A stretch of DNA of 64,000 nucleotides. Origin: Sipunculus nudus. Its lineage: Eukaryota; Annelida; Sipuncula; Golfingiida; Sipunculidae. Every line of letters starts with the position of its first letter. Position 1 is the stretch's first letter. The DNA lies in the NCBI GenBank assembly GCA_026874595.1, contig CM049306.1:62936019-63000018 (forward strand). Reading direction: 5' to 3'. Below the pieces are notes generated by a model that saw nothing but the letters and a program-made list of their open reading frames with translations, made no database searches and had not been told where the DNA came from. The position numbers and the translations under genes were made by a program. Positions 26,886 through 38,610 of this stretch are shown piece after piece.

Positions 26886-27540
26886 TTATTACATGCCTTT
26901 GTTTTATAAATAACTAGCGTAATTCCCGTTCTCCGTACTTGCACGTGTTGTGATTATTCAGATGGTGCTGTTTTTATTTAAAGTTCTCTGTAGGTTTTAC
27001 CCTAGCTTGCAGCTTCTGTTTCTTTTACATGGGTAGATTTGTGATTACATTGCTTCTACATACACATCTAGGTAATTAGATAAAATCACTATATTATGTC
27101 AACAAAACAAATTATTCTAAACAGGATGAGTTTCATACAAGAAAAACTAATTTCTCCCAGATTGACCTAACGCTGATTGCCTCTAGGCGCGCCACTTGCT
27201 TCTCCGTTATTCAATATCATCTGTATTGTATCTGTGCTCAGCAGGTATCTGACTTATCCATTATAATTATGTATAGATTTGGTAATGGCAGCTACCCAGG
27301 AACATACACAATGCGAAGGATCATTTCATCATCAGCAGGACGGAAACAAGATATTGAAAATATATGTTCTTGAACTAATGTCCTCCATCACCAGACAAAA
27401 CTCACACAAGAAAACAATCATAGAAACCTGGTCGTTCTGCTTCTGGTAGTCAGTATGATAAATCACATGCAGTCCAATCTTCCCCGCCCTCCTCTTTTGG
27501 CCACACCAACTATTTTAAGGGTTTCAGAGCATTTTTTGTA
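25573..27540. other. AT-rich spacer, no gene seen
   Basis: Array ends at 25572 and ordinary AT-rich sequence follows. Contains a (TA)n tract (26842-26882) and no open frame with recognisable content on either strand. Confidence 0.6.
26842..26882. repeat. (AT)n microsatellite
   Basis: About 41 bp of alternating AT. Confidence 0.9.
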
Positions 27541-27940
27541 GCCTGGACTCCCTCCCCCCTTCCAGACCTACATGGGGGCATTTTTAGGCATTATCTTTAG
27601 TCCTCCACGATTGGACCCCTCTTTTTCCGAAATCCTGGATCCGCCCAATCTGTTAACGAGTAATTCTTTGTGGTTGTCCTTTCAAAACCTAAGAAAACTA
27701 GATGTATTTACAATCGCCGAACCACAACAGAAGACCCCAACCGCATCCCCCCCCCCCCCCACACACACACACATAAACCAAGGGCGTGCGCAGGATTTTA
27801 GCATTCGGGGGGGGGGGGGGGGCTCACAACCGCAAAATTCTGAGAGGACATCCCCCCCCCCATCTCTCCCCACCGGCCGAGACAGTCGACAGTCGCACTA
27901 TGATCTATATACGCCCCCCCCCCCCATTTTTTAAATACCC
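27540..27940. repeat. C/G homopolymer cluster in a dispersed repeat
   Basis: Poly-C at 27747-27760, (CA)n to 27773, then AGGGCGTGCGCAGGATTTT followed by G16 at 27807-27822, and further C tracts at 27852-27860 and 27914-27925. The GGGCG-x-GCAGGATTTT phrase next to a G run is a common feature of dispersed invertebrate repeats. Pro- and Gly-rich open frames here are low-complexity artefacts. Confidence 0.6.
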
Positions 27941-29590
27941 ACCCGTGATTACAAGACAGTACATTAAAACAGTAACAAAAAAAACATACAAAAAAACATA
28001 CAAAAAGGGTACTAAATACAAAATACATATATACATACAAATTAACCTATTAACCAAATCTAGAACAGTTTTAAGCGAGTCCAAATCTTTCCAATCAGAT
28101 GTTAATTTGTTTCAAATTACAAAGCCATAGTTTCTACTGGTTTTTTGCCTATGCATAGAGTTAGGCCTACTTTACGTCAGGGATGACAGTCACTGAAGAT
28201 TGGTAATGTGTCTGTTTGATCAAATTATTAAGATTAATTAAAACTCAATGATTTCTGAGCAGAAAGGATATATTTCATTCAGTTTTCTCTAAAGATAATA
28301 TGTTAAAGCTCTGAGACAAAGCAGGGCTTCCGAGAGAAATATTTCGAGGCGGTACATAGGTTTCCGGCCCCCTCCTTTTTCTTCGTTATAATAACCATTT
28401 AGTTTTACGGATGTACTCAACTCTTTATTCGATTTTAATCAAAGGGTGTACTTATAGAAGCAGTATACTAAAGAATATACTGTAACATGCATGTTTTCTT
28501 AATTTAATGCTACCTATATTATCATGTATATACGTTATCCACCATGCTGAACTGAAATAAAATTCATATGGAGGTTTAGCAGGCATCCCTATAACCTCAG
28601 TCTCAAGGCACGCAACCTACTGTACAAGAGGTTACCCACAGTACAGTATTTGCTTCTCATGCTTTATGTACTATCAATAACATTACTATCGCAATAACGA
28701 CAAAACCAGTTGAAACTTAGAAGACTTTTTAAATATTTACAGGAACATAATGATGTTTGATATATCATCACGTTCCGCCGCAGCCAAGTCGAGTACATAT
28801 GCGTCAGACATACTTTGACAGGTGTTAGATCAGCAGTGGAAGCTGTATGAATGACTGCAGTGATTCTGCATTTATATTTGGTCTTTCACAATAATAAGAA
28901 GCTTTATGGGTTCTTGCATGATAAGTTGATAATCGACAAGATATAAATAGCATACACATGTAGGGAGCCGGGATTTATATAAACAAAATTAAAGCGACCC
29001 CCAACCGCCCAGACACAAAGAAAAGCACCCAGATAAATTATAAAATAAATAAAATGAAAGGGGCCTCTCCACTGAATTGTTTTTTATTCCGCGTGAATCA
29101 ATAAATAAATTTGGTTTCTTGAATAATTATATTTAAGATCACTTAACAAAAGCAACTAACCTTCATTTTATATCTGATTTAGATTGAAAACAGAGTAAAA
29201 GAGTAAAATGAAAACAAATGGCATGTTATTCCGGAAAAGAAGTCTATGCTTTCCGTAGCCCTCCGGACTATGTAAAGTGAACGCAACTTAATATATTGTT
29301 TGGTAAATTTCTTCCATGTATGGATCTTTTGTACTAAATAAAAGAGTTGCCATTAATTCTGTTATATCGTAACTATTGTATATTGCTACATTTCCATGCA
29401 TTCTGATGGGCCTTAAGAACTCCTGGCCCTACCAGGCCCTTTGGACTCGACAAGGGAGAGACTTAAATTGGAAACTCCTAGGTCCAAGTCCCTTCCGATC
29501 ACTTCCGATTAAAACATTATATAAGCTAACATCAAGAAGAACTAGGAACCCATGGGTCTCGACGCTTAGCTACATTTGTCTATAAGGATA
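27941..29590. other. AT-rich spacer, no gene seen
   Basis: No supported coding region, RNA gene or clear repeat. Confidence 0.55.
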
Positions 29591-29599
29591 TATGGTTAT

Positions 29600-30895
29600 G
29601 AGGTTATAACCTTTGACCTAGAGACCCCAAATCACAAGGAAACTTCCCCCATTTGGTAGGTGCACCACATGTCGATGATGGAAGGATTGAGATGAAAAGT
29701 TTGGCTTAAAATGCATCCACAATCTTTCTAAAGTTGTGGGTCCTGTGACCTTGACCTTTGATCTCATGACCCCAGAATCAACGGTTCTTACTTTCGTGGT
29801 AGGCCATATATAAGTCAAGTATGAAACCAATATTTCAAACCAAACTGATGTTATCATCTGGAAACTAATATGTGGATAGATGGCCCCCTTAACCTTTGAC
29901 CTTGTGACCCAAAAATCCATAAGTTACTTCCACTATTGGCAAGTGAGCAACATCTGGAAGATAAAAGGTTTGGGACAGAAAGTTCAACAATCTTTTTAAA
30001 GAAGTGGGTCCTGTGACCATGACCTTTGGCCTTATGACCCCAAAATCAAAAGGGTTCTTACATTATTGGTGGGTCATATAAAAGTCAAAATTTAAATTAA
30101 TATGTCCATCCAAACTGGAGTTTTCATCCAGAAACAAATATGTGGACAGACGGGCCCCTGAGACCATGACCTTTGACCTTGTGACCCCCAAATCAATTAG
30201 GTTCTTCCCCTTTTGGCAGCTCAGCTATATGTGCAAGATGGAAGGTTTGGGATGAAAAGTTTGGCTTAAAATTCATCCATAATCTTTCTAAATAAGTGGG
30301 TACTGTGACCTTGACCTTAGACTTCATGACCCAAAAATTGAACAGAATCTTCCCCTATTGGCAGGTTAGCAATATCTTGAAGATGGAAGGTTTGCGATAA
30401 AAAGTTTGGCTTTAAATGAATATGCATTCTTTTAAGGAAATGAGTCCTGTGACCTTGACCTTTGACCGTTGGACCCCAAAATTGACACGGTTCTTACTTT
30501 TGTGGCGAGTCATATATAAGTTAAGTTTGAAACCAATATGTCAAACTAAGTGGAAATATCATCTGGAAACTAATTTGTGAACAGATGGCCCCTGTGACCT
30601 TGACCTTTGACCTTTGACCCCAAATTCATTTATGCTCTTCCCTTACTGGCAAGTCAGCTAAATGCGCAAAATGGAAAGTTTGGGATGAAAAGCTTGGCTT
30701 AAAATGCAGCAATAATCTTTTTAAATAAGTGAGTCCTGTTACCTTGACCTTTGACCTCCTGACCCCAAAATCATATAGTTTCTTGCTTTAGTAAAGTTTA
30801 AAATCCATGTGTCAATACAACCTAGAGTTATCATCTGGAAACAAATTTGTGTGGATTGACGGATGAACAGACAGACAGACAGACAGGGTAATTAC
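29600..30895. repeat. diverged TGACCT-rich repeat units with GACA tail
   Basis: Four to five diverged units, each containing a phrase like GTCCTGTGACCTTGACCTTTGA, then ATCATCTGGAAACAAAT and TGGACAGA. The phrase starts near 29739, 30008, 30299, 30446 and 30734, giving spacings of about 270-290 bp with one of about 147 bp. The block ends in a (GACA)n run (about 30867-30887). Repeats of this style are abundant in mollusc genomes; I cannot name the family. Confidence 0.7.
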
Positions 30896-31059
30896 TATAT
30901 GACATCCACTTGTGATCAATACACACACCAGGTTTTTTTTGGGCACTAGATGTAATTACAGCTAAGAAACTGACATGATTGTTGTCATTTTACAGTTAAA
31001 AAATAGAAAAATAATCGTTTAAATAACAAAAAATGCAGGTGGGGCCACAACTTTTCGAG

Positions 31060-31400
31060 AACTGACAAAACTATTCATGGTCAATATTCAAGGCAAGATT
31101 CATGACAATCCATGCATTTATTTTCAAGATATTGGAGGTTTTGTATTATATTTTTTATTATTCTGGGGGGGGGGGGGGTACTTTCAAGCTCCATAGCTCG
31201 GCGGATATAGGTGACAGTGACCAAATTCAGGTTTCCAAGGAGATATTTATTGACCTCCTTGGATTTTCTCTTAGAAGTTTCTAGAACCAGCAATTACGAT
31301 TTGTGCCCTGCTAACGGACGGCCGGACGGACGACGGACAAAGCGCCATTCCTATACCTCAGTTGACTTACAGTCAGCTGAGCTAAAAAAAAAACAAAGTT
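31060..31400. mobile_element. mollusc-type dispersed repeat end (CGGA-rich, poly-A tail)
   Basis: A G14 run (31165-31178), a conserved-looking block, then GGACGGCCGGACGGACGACGG (about 31317-31337) leading to AGTCAGCTGAGCTAAAAAAAAAA (about 31371-31393). A CGGACGGA motif followed by an AGCTGAGCTAAAA-like end is a recurrent tail of dispersed elements in bivalve genomes. Element class is not determinable from this copy. Confidence 0.5.
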
Positions 31401-32370
31401 CCGCATTGAAAAGCATTTAGCCGGGCTCCTTTGAGGCGTCCTTAAGACCGCATTATAAAAGCAAGTGGACATAAAGGCCAACGAGATTTTCTAATTTCAA
31501 GTATTTTCTGGTGTTCTTCACATGAAGGAAACTCCTGACGAGCCTGGAGCCCTTTGGTCACGCACTATTAGAAAGTACATATTTACATTTCGTAAAACAC
31601 GTGGCTTCATCATTTTTTAGATTTTTATTGTGCCTCATTGAAAATTGCTAGGCTTAAATAAAATCAAGTGAGACATCTACATTTTCAAACATTTCACTGG
31701 ACCTTATAGGAAATTACTGCCTGGTACGGGTCCCTTAATTTCAACCCTTTAATTTCGATTAATAACTCGATATACATGTTTCTCAAATGACAAACGGGAT
31801 GCGCATTTCTGTCGCCCTATATCAGACCCTCTAGGGGCATCCTTACTAAAATGTATATAGGCTGAAAAAAAAACCAAATGAGACTTCTACATTTTCAAAC
31901 TTATTATTCTCCTCTGATCTGATCCTGGTCGATCGGGCACCCCTTAGGCCCTTTGTGCCCCCGTTTCGGTGTACCTGCTGACTTCACCGCTCATAAGGCC
32001 CTCTTTAAATTAGATAAAAACCGGCGGGGACTGCCGTGCTCCATGACCTATGCATGAGCAGCAGCTTCGAATGAAGATTTTGATTGGTCCATCATGGCTA
32101 CTAGAGGGTGTCATCCTATTCTGTTACTAAATCGAAACAGTTTAAACTGTGCCCTTGGCCTTACAAATTAACCTCTAGGAGCTTATTTTGCAAAAGGTTT
32201 AGGCACGCCTAGATAATTTACAAAATTGATGACCCCTAAATATTTATTAAACAGATATAAGGGGGGCGCGCGCCTGTTGCGCCCCTCTCTAAATACGCCC
32301 CTGCACACACACATACCTGCCTCTATCCCCTAACCCCCCGGTCTTAAACCCTCCCTCCCTGTTACTCGCT
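31401..32370. other. spacer, no gene seen
   Basis: No coding sequence supported. Near 32263-32303 there is GGGGGGCGCGCGCC and, on the other strand, CAGGGGCGTATTTAGAGA, a phrase like the ends of small non-autonomous transposons, but no matching partner end was found. Confidence 0.5.
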
Positions 32371-33270
32371 AGTGAGCTGTAGTAATAGGAATGACTCAGA
32401 CACGCCGTGTATTAATAGGAATGACTCAGACAGGCCGTGTAGTAATAGGGGTGACTCAGACAGGCCATGTAGTAATAGGAGTGACTCAGACAGGCCATGT
32501 ATTAATAGGAATGACTCAGACAGGCCATGTATTAACAGGAATAACTCAGACACGCCGTGTATTAATAGGAATGACTCAGACAGGCCGTGTAGTAATAGGA
32601 GTGACTCAGACAGGCCGTGTAGTAATAGGAGTGACTCAGACAGGCCGTGTAGTAATAGGAATGACTCAGACACGCCATGTATTAATAGGAATGACTCAGA
32701 CACGCCATGTATTAATAGGAATGACTCAGAGAGGCCGTGTAGTAATAGGAATGACTCAGACACGCCATGTATTAATAGGAATGACTCAGACACGCCATGT
32801 ATTAATAGGAATGACTCAGACACGCCATGTATTAATAGGAATGACTCAGACAGACCGTGTAGTAATAGGAATGACTCAGACAGGCCATGTCGTAATAGGA
32901 ATGACTCAGACACGCCATGTATTAATAGGAATGACTCAGACACGCCATGTATTAATAGGAATGACTCAGACACGCCATGTATTAAAAGGAATGACTCAGA
33001 CAGGCCGTGTAGTAATAGGAATGACTCAGACACGCCATGTATTAATGGGAATGACTTAGACACGTCATGTATTAATAGGAATGACTCAGACATGACGTGT
33101 AGTAATAGAAATGACTCAGACACGCCCTGTATTAACTGGAAAGACTCAGACAGGCCATGTATTAATAGGAATGACTCAGACACGCCATGTATTAATAGGA
33201 ATGACTCAGACAGGCCGTGTAGTAATAGGAATGACTCAGACAGGCCATGTCGTAATAGGAATGACTAAGA
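32371..33270. repeat. 30-bp minisatellite, 30 units
   Basis: A 30-bp unit (AGGAATGACTCAGACACGCC plus about ATGTATTAAT) repeats in perfect register from 32371 to 33270, two units per 60 bases, with no indels. Main variation is CACGCC/CAGGCC, CATGT/CGTGT and ATTAAT/AGTAAT. The motif TGACTCA is intact in 26 of 30 units; exceptions are near 32532, 33053, 33142 and 33262. Because 30 is divisible by three, frames of 222-298 codons stay open on both strands, including an Asn-Asp-Ser-Asp decapeptide repeat. They are by-products of the period, not evidence of a gene. Confidence 0.95.
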
Positions 33271-34466
33271 GGGGTCATGCAGCTTGAAAATTAGGTAAAT
33301 CTATTTCCTTTGACTACGTATATAACCCTCAATTTTAGGAGTACACGTACGACCTCGGAAATAAGGTTTGGCTCAAAAATAAATATCAAGTATAAATCTG
33401 TATACTATGACTAATATTTTGCATAAATTTTAGGAATTGAATATCAGCCATGATGGAGATCTAGCGCAAACGGACAGAAGTGGGAAAATGGATATCTCGT
33501 ATGGAATAAAGTAAAGGTCAAAAATAAATATCAGGTACAAAGTTGTGATCTTGGACTAATATTTTGGCTAAATTTTAGCTTTTGAAAACCAGCCATATTG
33601 GAGATCTAGCGCAAACAGAAAATGGCGGAGGGAAGGAAATACAGGTAAAAGGGAAAATTTTAAATCTTTTTAAATCGTGGTTTTGCACTCAGGGGACCTT
33701 AAAGACGGTCTACTCACAAATATTTTACCCAAATATGGTCAAAGAAAACATTCAATAACCCAGGCTCTTTGTTGCCAGTCTTCCTTACAGGAATATAAAC
33801 TGGCAGCCATTAAAATTGTTGTTGAGGCTAATTACCATTGGTGAATATACAAATAACAATTAATATATCAACTGGCTTGATTTTTTTAACACTAGTTTTC
33901 TCTGCTTAAATTGCTCAGATAAAATTTTCTCGCGGGTTTATGTGAAATGTGTCAATATATTTCGATATGACGGATTTGTTTGGACACTATCTAACGCGAA
34001 TGAAATATCATTCTTTGAACATATAGTTTTATAACGAATATTCAGGTATAAATTATAAATATCCAAGATCCCTTGTGCATAACCTTTTTATTAGTTTCTC
34101 CAAAACATTTCTGACCTTACAAATTAAAATAAAAATATGTTTCAAGTCGTTCTTCAAACGTAATAAATAAGCAAAAAAATGATTCCGTGACTAACAATTA
34201 CCTATGTGTATCAACACTTATATCGAGAATGGGGCGCTGCATCAGGGACACCATAACTTTATTACAATATCCACGATGCTTGGGAAGTCCCTGGTATCGT
34301 AAGTGGCCATCAGGGATACTGGTCACAAAGGAATTTTCCCAAATATTGGTTTTGATTGCTCAACATAGTAGGTTTATATCGTATGAGTTAATAATTTAAG
34401 CCTATATATTTTTTAATTTATGGACTGTCCGAGTATCCGTGAACTTGAACTATCTATATAATTAAT
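33271..34466. other. spacer with one diverged tandem duplication, no gene seen
   Basis: Segments 33366-33474 and 33512-33618 are diverged copies offset by about 145 bp; both contain AAAAATAAATATCA(A/G)GTA, GACTAATATTTTG and GGAGATCTAGCGCAAAC. The remainder shows nothing recognisable. Confidence 0.6.
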
Positions 34467-35228
34467 ACGAAGTTGGGATTTTTTCTACACAATGGTTTAC
34501 CTACATACGTTCTGATTTGACCTGAGAAATTCGACACATGTATCGGCGGTGAGCTCTTCTAGGTAAAATTTGTTTTATTTTGCGGGATTGTGCCCTGTTA
34601 AAGGGGCCTTTACACAGAATGGCGACCTTTGTGCCTCCCGAACACAGAATTTACCAGGTCGTCGTTGAAGCTCAAAGAAGGCAGAATGGTTGCCTAGGTC
34701 TTTCAAAGGTGGTACACAGGAGTTTACCATCAGGAATAAGACATCGCCATGGACGCCATGGTCGCCGTGATTGTTTGAACATGTTCCAAACAGTTGCACA
34801 AAGGTGGCCGAGGAGGTGGGTTACTCAAAGTTGGCTCAAAGATGGCAGAATGGAGGCAAAAGCATTATCCTGGTTGCAGATTAGAGGCAGAGTCACCGCA
34901 TTGGTTGCACAGGGGAAGCAGAAGGGAGGTAGGAATAAAAATGCCCTAAATTTGCATTTTGGAGGTTCAAGGGAAGCACATGTTATTGTTGCTCAAAGGC
35001 GGCACAAAGGTGCCCCTATTTCTGTTTTCCCATTGAGTCCTTCACGCCTGTCACTTTTTTTTCAGGAGGGGCCTTGAGAATGTTTCTGCATTTCGAGCTC
35101 ACTGGCCACGGAGTGTATTCTGCAGTGCGCGGTCACAGGTCCACTCTGTAATCCCCATTGATCCCCATTCTTCCCTCAACATGAAGTAGATAATTTTAAT
35201 TCAAAACGAAGACCACATAACTCCGCTT

Positions 35229-35945
35229 TCAGTGCGATACGCTCTTTACACAGCGCTTTAACTATAGGTCTACTTCCTATATCGTTAGCGCTGTTTGTTA
35301 TGACCTCGTATCCTGCATTGCTACACCAGAGGGAGCACTGTATTTTTGTCCAATCAGATGAGACCTTGTGCTGGAAGACACGGCCAAACGAGGAATACAC
35401 GGAGTCAATCATGTTGATTTCGTTTTGAGTGACAGCTCATCGCCCTAGTAACCGTATGAACAGGCCACAGGCTTGGAGAGAATTGCCGCAGACGTGGTTT
35501 ACTTAGGGCCTTTGGCACATAGGATGCCCGGTCGGTGAGCTGTAATTCAAACGAAACGTAACAACAAAGGCTGCGTGCACACCTCGCTGGCTAGTTTCAG
35601 TTCTGCAGACACCAGACACATGGCTACGCTAACACAGTCATACTGTCAGAATCGAATCGGTCGATTATGCGAGAATGCAGAGGGGGCAATTAAAATTCGA
35701 ACGTAAACTTATCTTCAAACGGCGCTTGAAGCGCAGCTATGGGCGGAGCCAGGATGCCTGTCGCGTGTTTGTTTATTGGCATCTGGTTGGCTGCTTGTCA
35801 CATCATACGCACGTTTTGTTCGGCAGACAACGAACCGCCATCTGGTGTCTAAATATATCATAAACGGTCAAAGCTGGCAGCGTGAAAATCAGTTGCTTCT
35901 TTAGAAGCGTAAGATTTCCGCTGCCTCGGGAGCGTATCAGTGCGA
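35229..35945. mobile_element. 699-bp non-autonomous DNA transposon with 9-bp target duplication
   Basis: Insert 35238-35936 starts TACGCTC and ends GAGCGTA (7-bp terminal inverted repeat, with an echoed CAGCG a few bases in). It is flanked on both sides by TCAGTGCGA (35229-35237 and 35937-35945). The homologous position in copy B1 (about 41484) reads through as a single TTCAATGCGAGGGC, that is, an empty site. A 9-bp duplication is usual for Mutator-like elements, but the inverted repeats are short and there is no transposase, so the superfamily is open. The insert is more GC-rich than its surroundings. Confidence 0.8.
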
Positions 35946-36115
35946 GAGCTTTCAGCTTGATTAACACCACGACCAGTTATCCGACTCCGTTTGTTTGTTA
36001 TGGGTTTTCATGTATGTTGATGTCTATACATTCATAAATATCTTTCCATTAAAACCATAGTTTCAATAGTTCATCCAATTTATGGGTTGTTCGTTCAAAC
36101 ACTGGAACACAGTTT

Positions 36116-36146
36116 GGGGGGGGGGTGGGGGTGGGGGGGGGGGGGG
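36116..36146. repeat. poly-G tract
   Basis: Thirty-one bases, all G except two T. It sits at the same place in the dispersed repeat as the G tract at 41686-41723 in copy B1, so it predates their duplication. Confidence 0.9.
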
Positions 36147-36714
36147 ATGGATGCACACAATTTTAAGGATCCTCCAGGGAGTTTTTAAACATCAAAATAT
36201 AATACCAGTATGTCTTTATACTGATAGGGATTGTATTAAGTATCTAGAATCTGAGCCTAAAAACCTCCACCAGAATCTCCTTACAAGTCATGTGTTCAAG
36301 TGTACTCTTTTCATGTGTAAACACTGTCACGCTTCAGTGACCCGGTTTCCCCAGGGCGAGTAGTAGAATAAATACATACGAATGGGCGGCTTCTATAAGG
36401 GAACAAAGGAATTCTTCTTTTGTCATAATGGTATATGAGAAAAAAAAAGATATTATGTTGATTCTGATTACCTCTAAAATTCAATGGATTGTTCATACGG
36501 TTTAACACTAACCCTGTGCAAATTTTCTGAAAAATACGAATATACCCTTTTGCGTTTATTTTGTTAAAGACAAAGCAACGAACCAAGGCTGAAGTTATTT
36601 CTCTGCCACGGACTTGCACTGAAAAAATGTAAACCTGAAATTTATCTGGAAGAAACTTTAGTTTCCGATCAATCTTATGACAATCAACAAAACTCAGAAC
36701 AAGATTTAATACTA

Positions 36715-36812
36715 TAGGAGTCTATTTGCCTTAGCCTGTTTTACTTCTGTAGGAGTCTATTTGCCTGAGCCTGTTTTACTTCTGTAGGAGTCTATTTGCC
36801 TGAGCCTGTCTC
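36715..36812. repeat. 35-bp tandem repeat, nearly three units
   Basis: Units starting TAGGAGTCTATTTGCCT at 36715, 36750 and 36785. The homologous stretch of copy B2 (about 43600-43650) has a single diverged unit, so the triplication is private to copy A. Confidence 0.85.
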
Positions 36813-37250
36813 TCCACATTGGCAGCTTTTACTTGCATTTTCGTGATGTCCATTAATCTTCAATTTATACAAATTATCTTTCACAAACTTTCACTTTTCT
36901 ATATACAGTCATATAATTCCTTAAAATTAATTTCATAGTATAGATGGCCCATTTATACAATGGCCAGCACTCCGGCAATGATGATGCCGTGCCCGTGTTG
37001 TTAATCGGAAGAAAAAAAAAACATTCTTACGCAAAATTCATTTACCTCTAAATATGCCTCATGTCTACTTCTTTGTCTGATTTCTCAAATAGCATAAATA
37101 AACATTTTTTGCTGACTTTTTAAGGAAGGAGGTTTCCTGGAGAATCTTAGCACAAGTGATCTTTATATTGAGCAACAGTCCCTGCGAAAAGCACATTACA
37201 AAACTATTAATCATATAGAACCATGGATTTTCCACGGGTGAATCTAGAAT

Positions 37251-38305
37251 ATATTAAGCTGTCCGTTAACTATTTTATCAAGAGTGGCCCGTAACTTTAT
37301 CAACAAGGACTGTCTTTTTACTTCACTAATTCTTCTGTCTAAGGAAAGCAAGTTATAAATGGTTCTTTTAAGAAACCATATGGTTCCGTCTAGAATTCAT
37401 TTGCCGGTGTGAAGGTTCCTCTCAGTAGTTTTGAGCTTCTACTGAGATTCCAGATCATGGAACCTGCTTGATCACCGGATGTTCCCATAATTGGGATGTT
37501 CATTTGAAGGCCAACGGTCGATCTTGAGTATGTTTGGTCTTCCAATGTCCGAGGAATAAAAATATTTCATAAGGCAAGTCTAGCGACTTAATCTCCCTAA
37601 TTTATCAGCTGATTTAAAAAAAAAATGGCTTATGTGATTAAAAACAAAACAACCCGATCAATGAGATTACTACATAGCTGCATGGATGCATTCACATCAT
37701 TCTGTTGTTAAAAGTACTGGAAATACTCACTTTTCATGTTTCTTGCAAATGGTTCACAAATGGTGTGGGAACAAAACTACTAGTCCATATTGGGTTTAGT
37801 CAGGAAAAGTGACAGTCCATGGCGTTTGTTTCGAAATGTGTCGGCTTTTTGTAACACGTGGGCACGAGGAACAATACAGCGCCTCTCAATGCAATTTAAA
37901 ATTAATGTTTCACGTGATTATATACTATTATTTAATATAGAATTACTTTTCAATATATTTATATACTGATGTGAATAAAAAATATATTCACTGTGGCTCA
38001 TCATGTCGATGATGCTTCTTGAACTTTACAAATAAATATGTATAATAGTGTTACATTGAAGGGGTGCAATTATGCATTATGGTTTGACAGATCACACACT
38101 CGCACACTAAATTTATTAAGGACTGCGACTAATAATGAAAAAAATAGGACACGAAAGTTTGCCAACCTTCACCAGCACAAAGTAAATTATAACTGCCTGT
38201 TGCACTCTTGTGAAGATCTGCCGGCCGCTCCCTAGAGTTCTTTCCGTCATTTTAAGGATTATAAAACCAGACGATGAACATTTCGTAATATACCTTATTG
38301 ATTGC
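37251..38305. other. AT-rich spacer, no gene seen
   Basis: No supported coding or RNA feature on either strand. Confidence 0.55.
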
Positions 38306-38362
<57 letters not shown>

Positions 38363-38371
38363 TATATATAT
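38306..38371. repeat. (AT)n microsatellite
   Basis: About 66 bp of AT repeat with one interruption (TAAATA). Confidence 0.9.
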
Positions 38372-38398
38372 TAGTGTGTGTAGTCTAAAAAAGGTAGT

Positions 38399-38610
38399 CT
38401 GGTACAATTAGCAAATGTACCAGTACAGATCGCAATTGTGATTTGTTCTGGTACAAATAACAATTGCCAATGGTACTGGGACAATTGCCAGTCATGCCAG
38501 TACAAATCACCATTGGGATCTGTACTGGTTTATATATGATAGGAAATTATACCAAAGGGTTCTGTGTCACAACACGTCTAAAAAACGTTTGAGGTGGCAA
38601 TCTTAAATTG
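38399..38610. mobile_element. palindromic MITE, truncated copy
   Basis: Rich in GGTAC/GTACC and CAATTG blocks like the element at 39459-39725. It ends CCAAAGGGTTCTGTGTCAC...GAGGTGGCAATCTTAAATTG, a diverged version of that element's right arm. The left outer arm is missing; the copy begins next to the AT microsatellite. Confidence 0.7.

Larger units (their letters stand above)
34467..37250 (+). repeat. dispersed repeat, copy A (interrupted)
   Basis: Homologous, in order, to 41053-44200. Matching landmarks include TTTGTTTTATTTTGCGGGAT (34569 and 41165), AGACCACAT(A/G)ACTCCGC, ATGTTGAT..ATACATTCA.AAATATCTTTCCAT, a poly-G run, CCTCCA.CAGAATCT, AACACTGTCA..CTTCAGTGA, and CCTGGAGAAT..TAGCA to GAACCATGGATTTT. 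Copy A has two inserted blocks relative to B1, about 34600-34985 and 35238-35936. Open frames within it (for example 34580-35077) have no recognisable domains. Type of element unknown; no reverse transcriptase or transposase seen. Confidence 0.7.

Noticed and set aside
27572..28130. Pro/Gly-rich open frames on both strands
   Set aside because: Generated by poly-C and poly-G tracts.
32362..33268. Frames of 298, 273 and 222 codons on both strands as repetitive proteins
   Set aside because: The 30-bp period keeps several frames open at once; three overlapping frames in one minisatellite indicate an artefact.
32371..33270. CRISPR array
   Set aside because: Units are contiguous with no unique spacers, and the context is an animal genome.
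34580..35077. A 165-codon plus-strand frame as a gene
   Set aside because: It lies in an inserted block of a dispersed repeat, has no recognised motif, and its opposite strand is also partly open.
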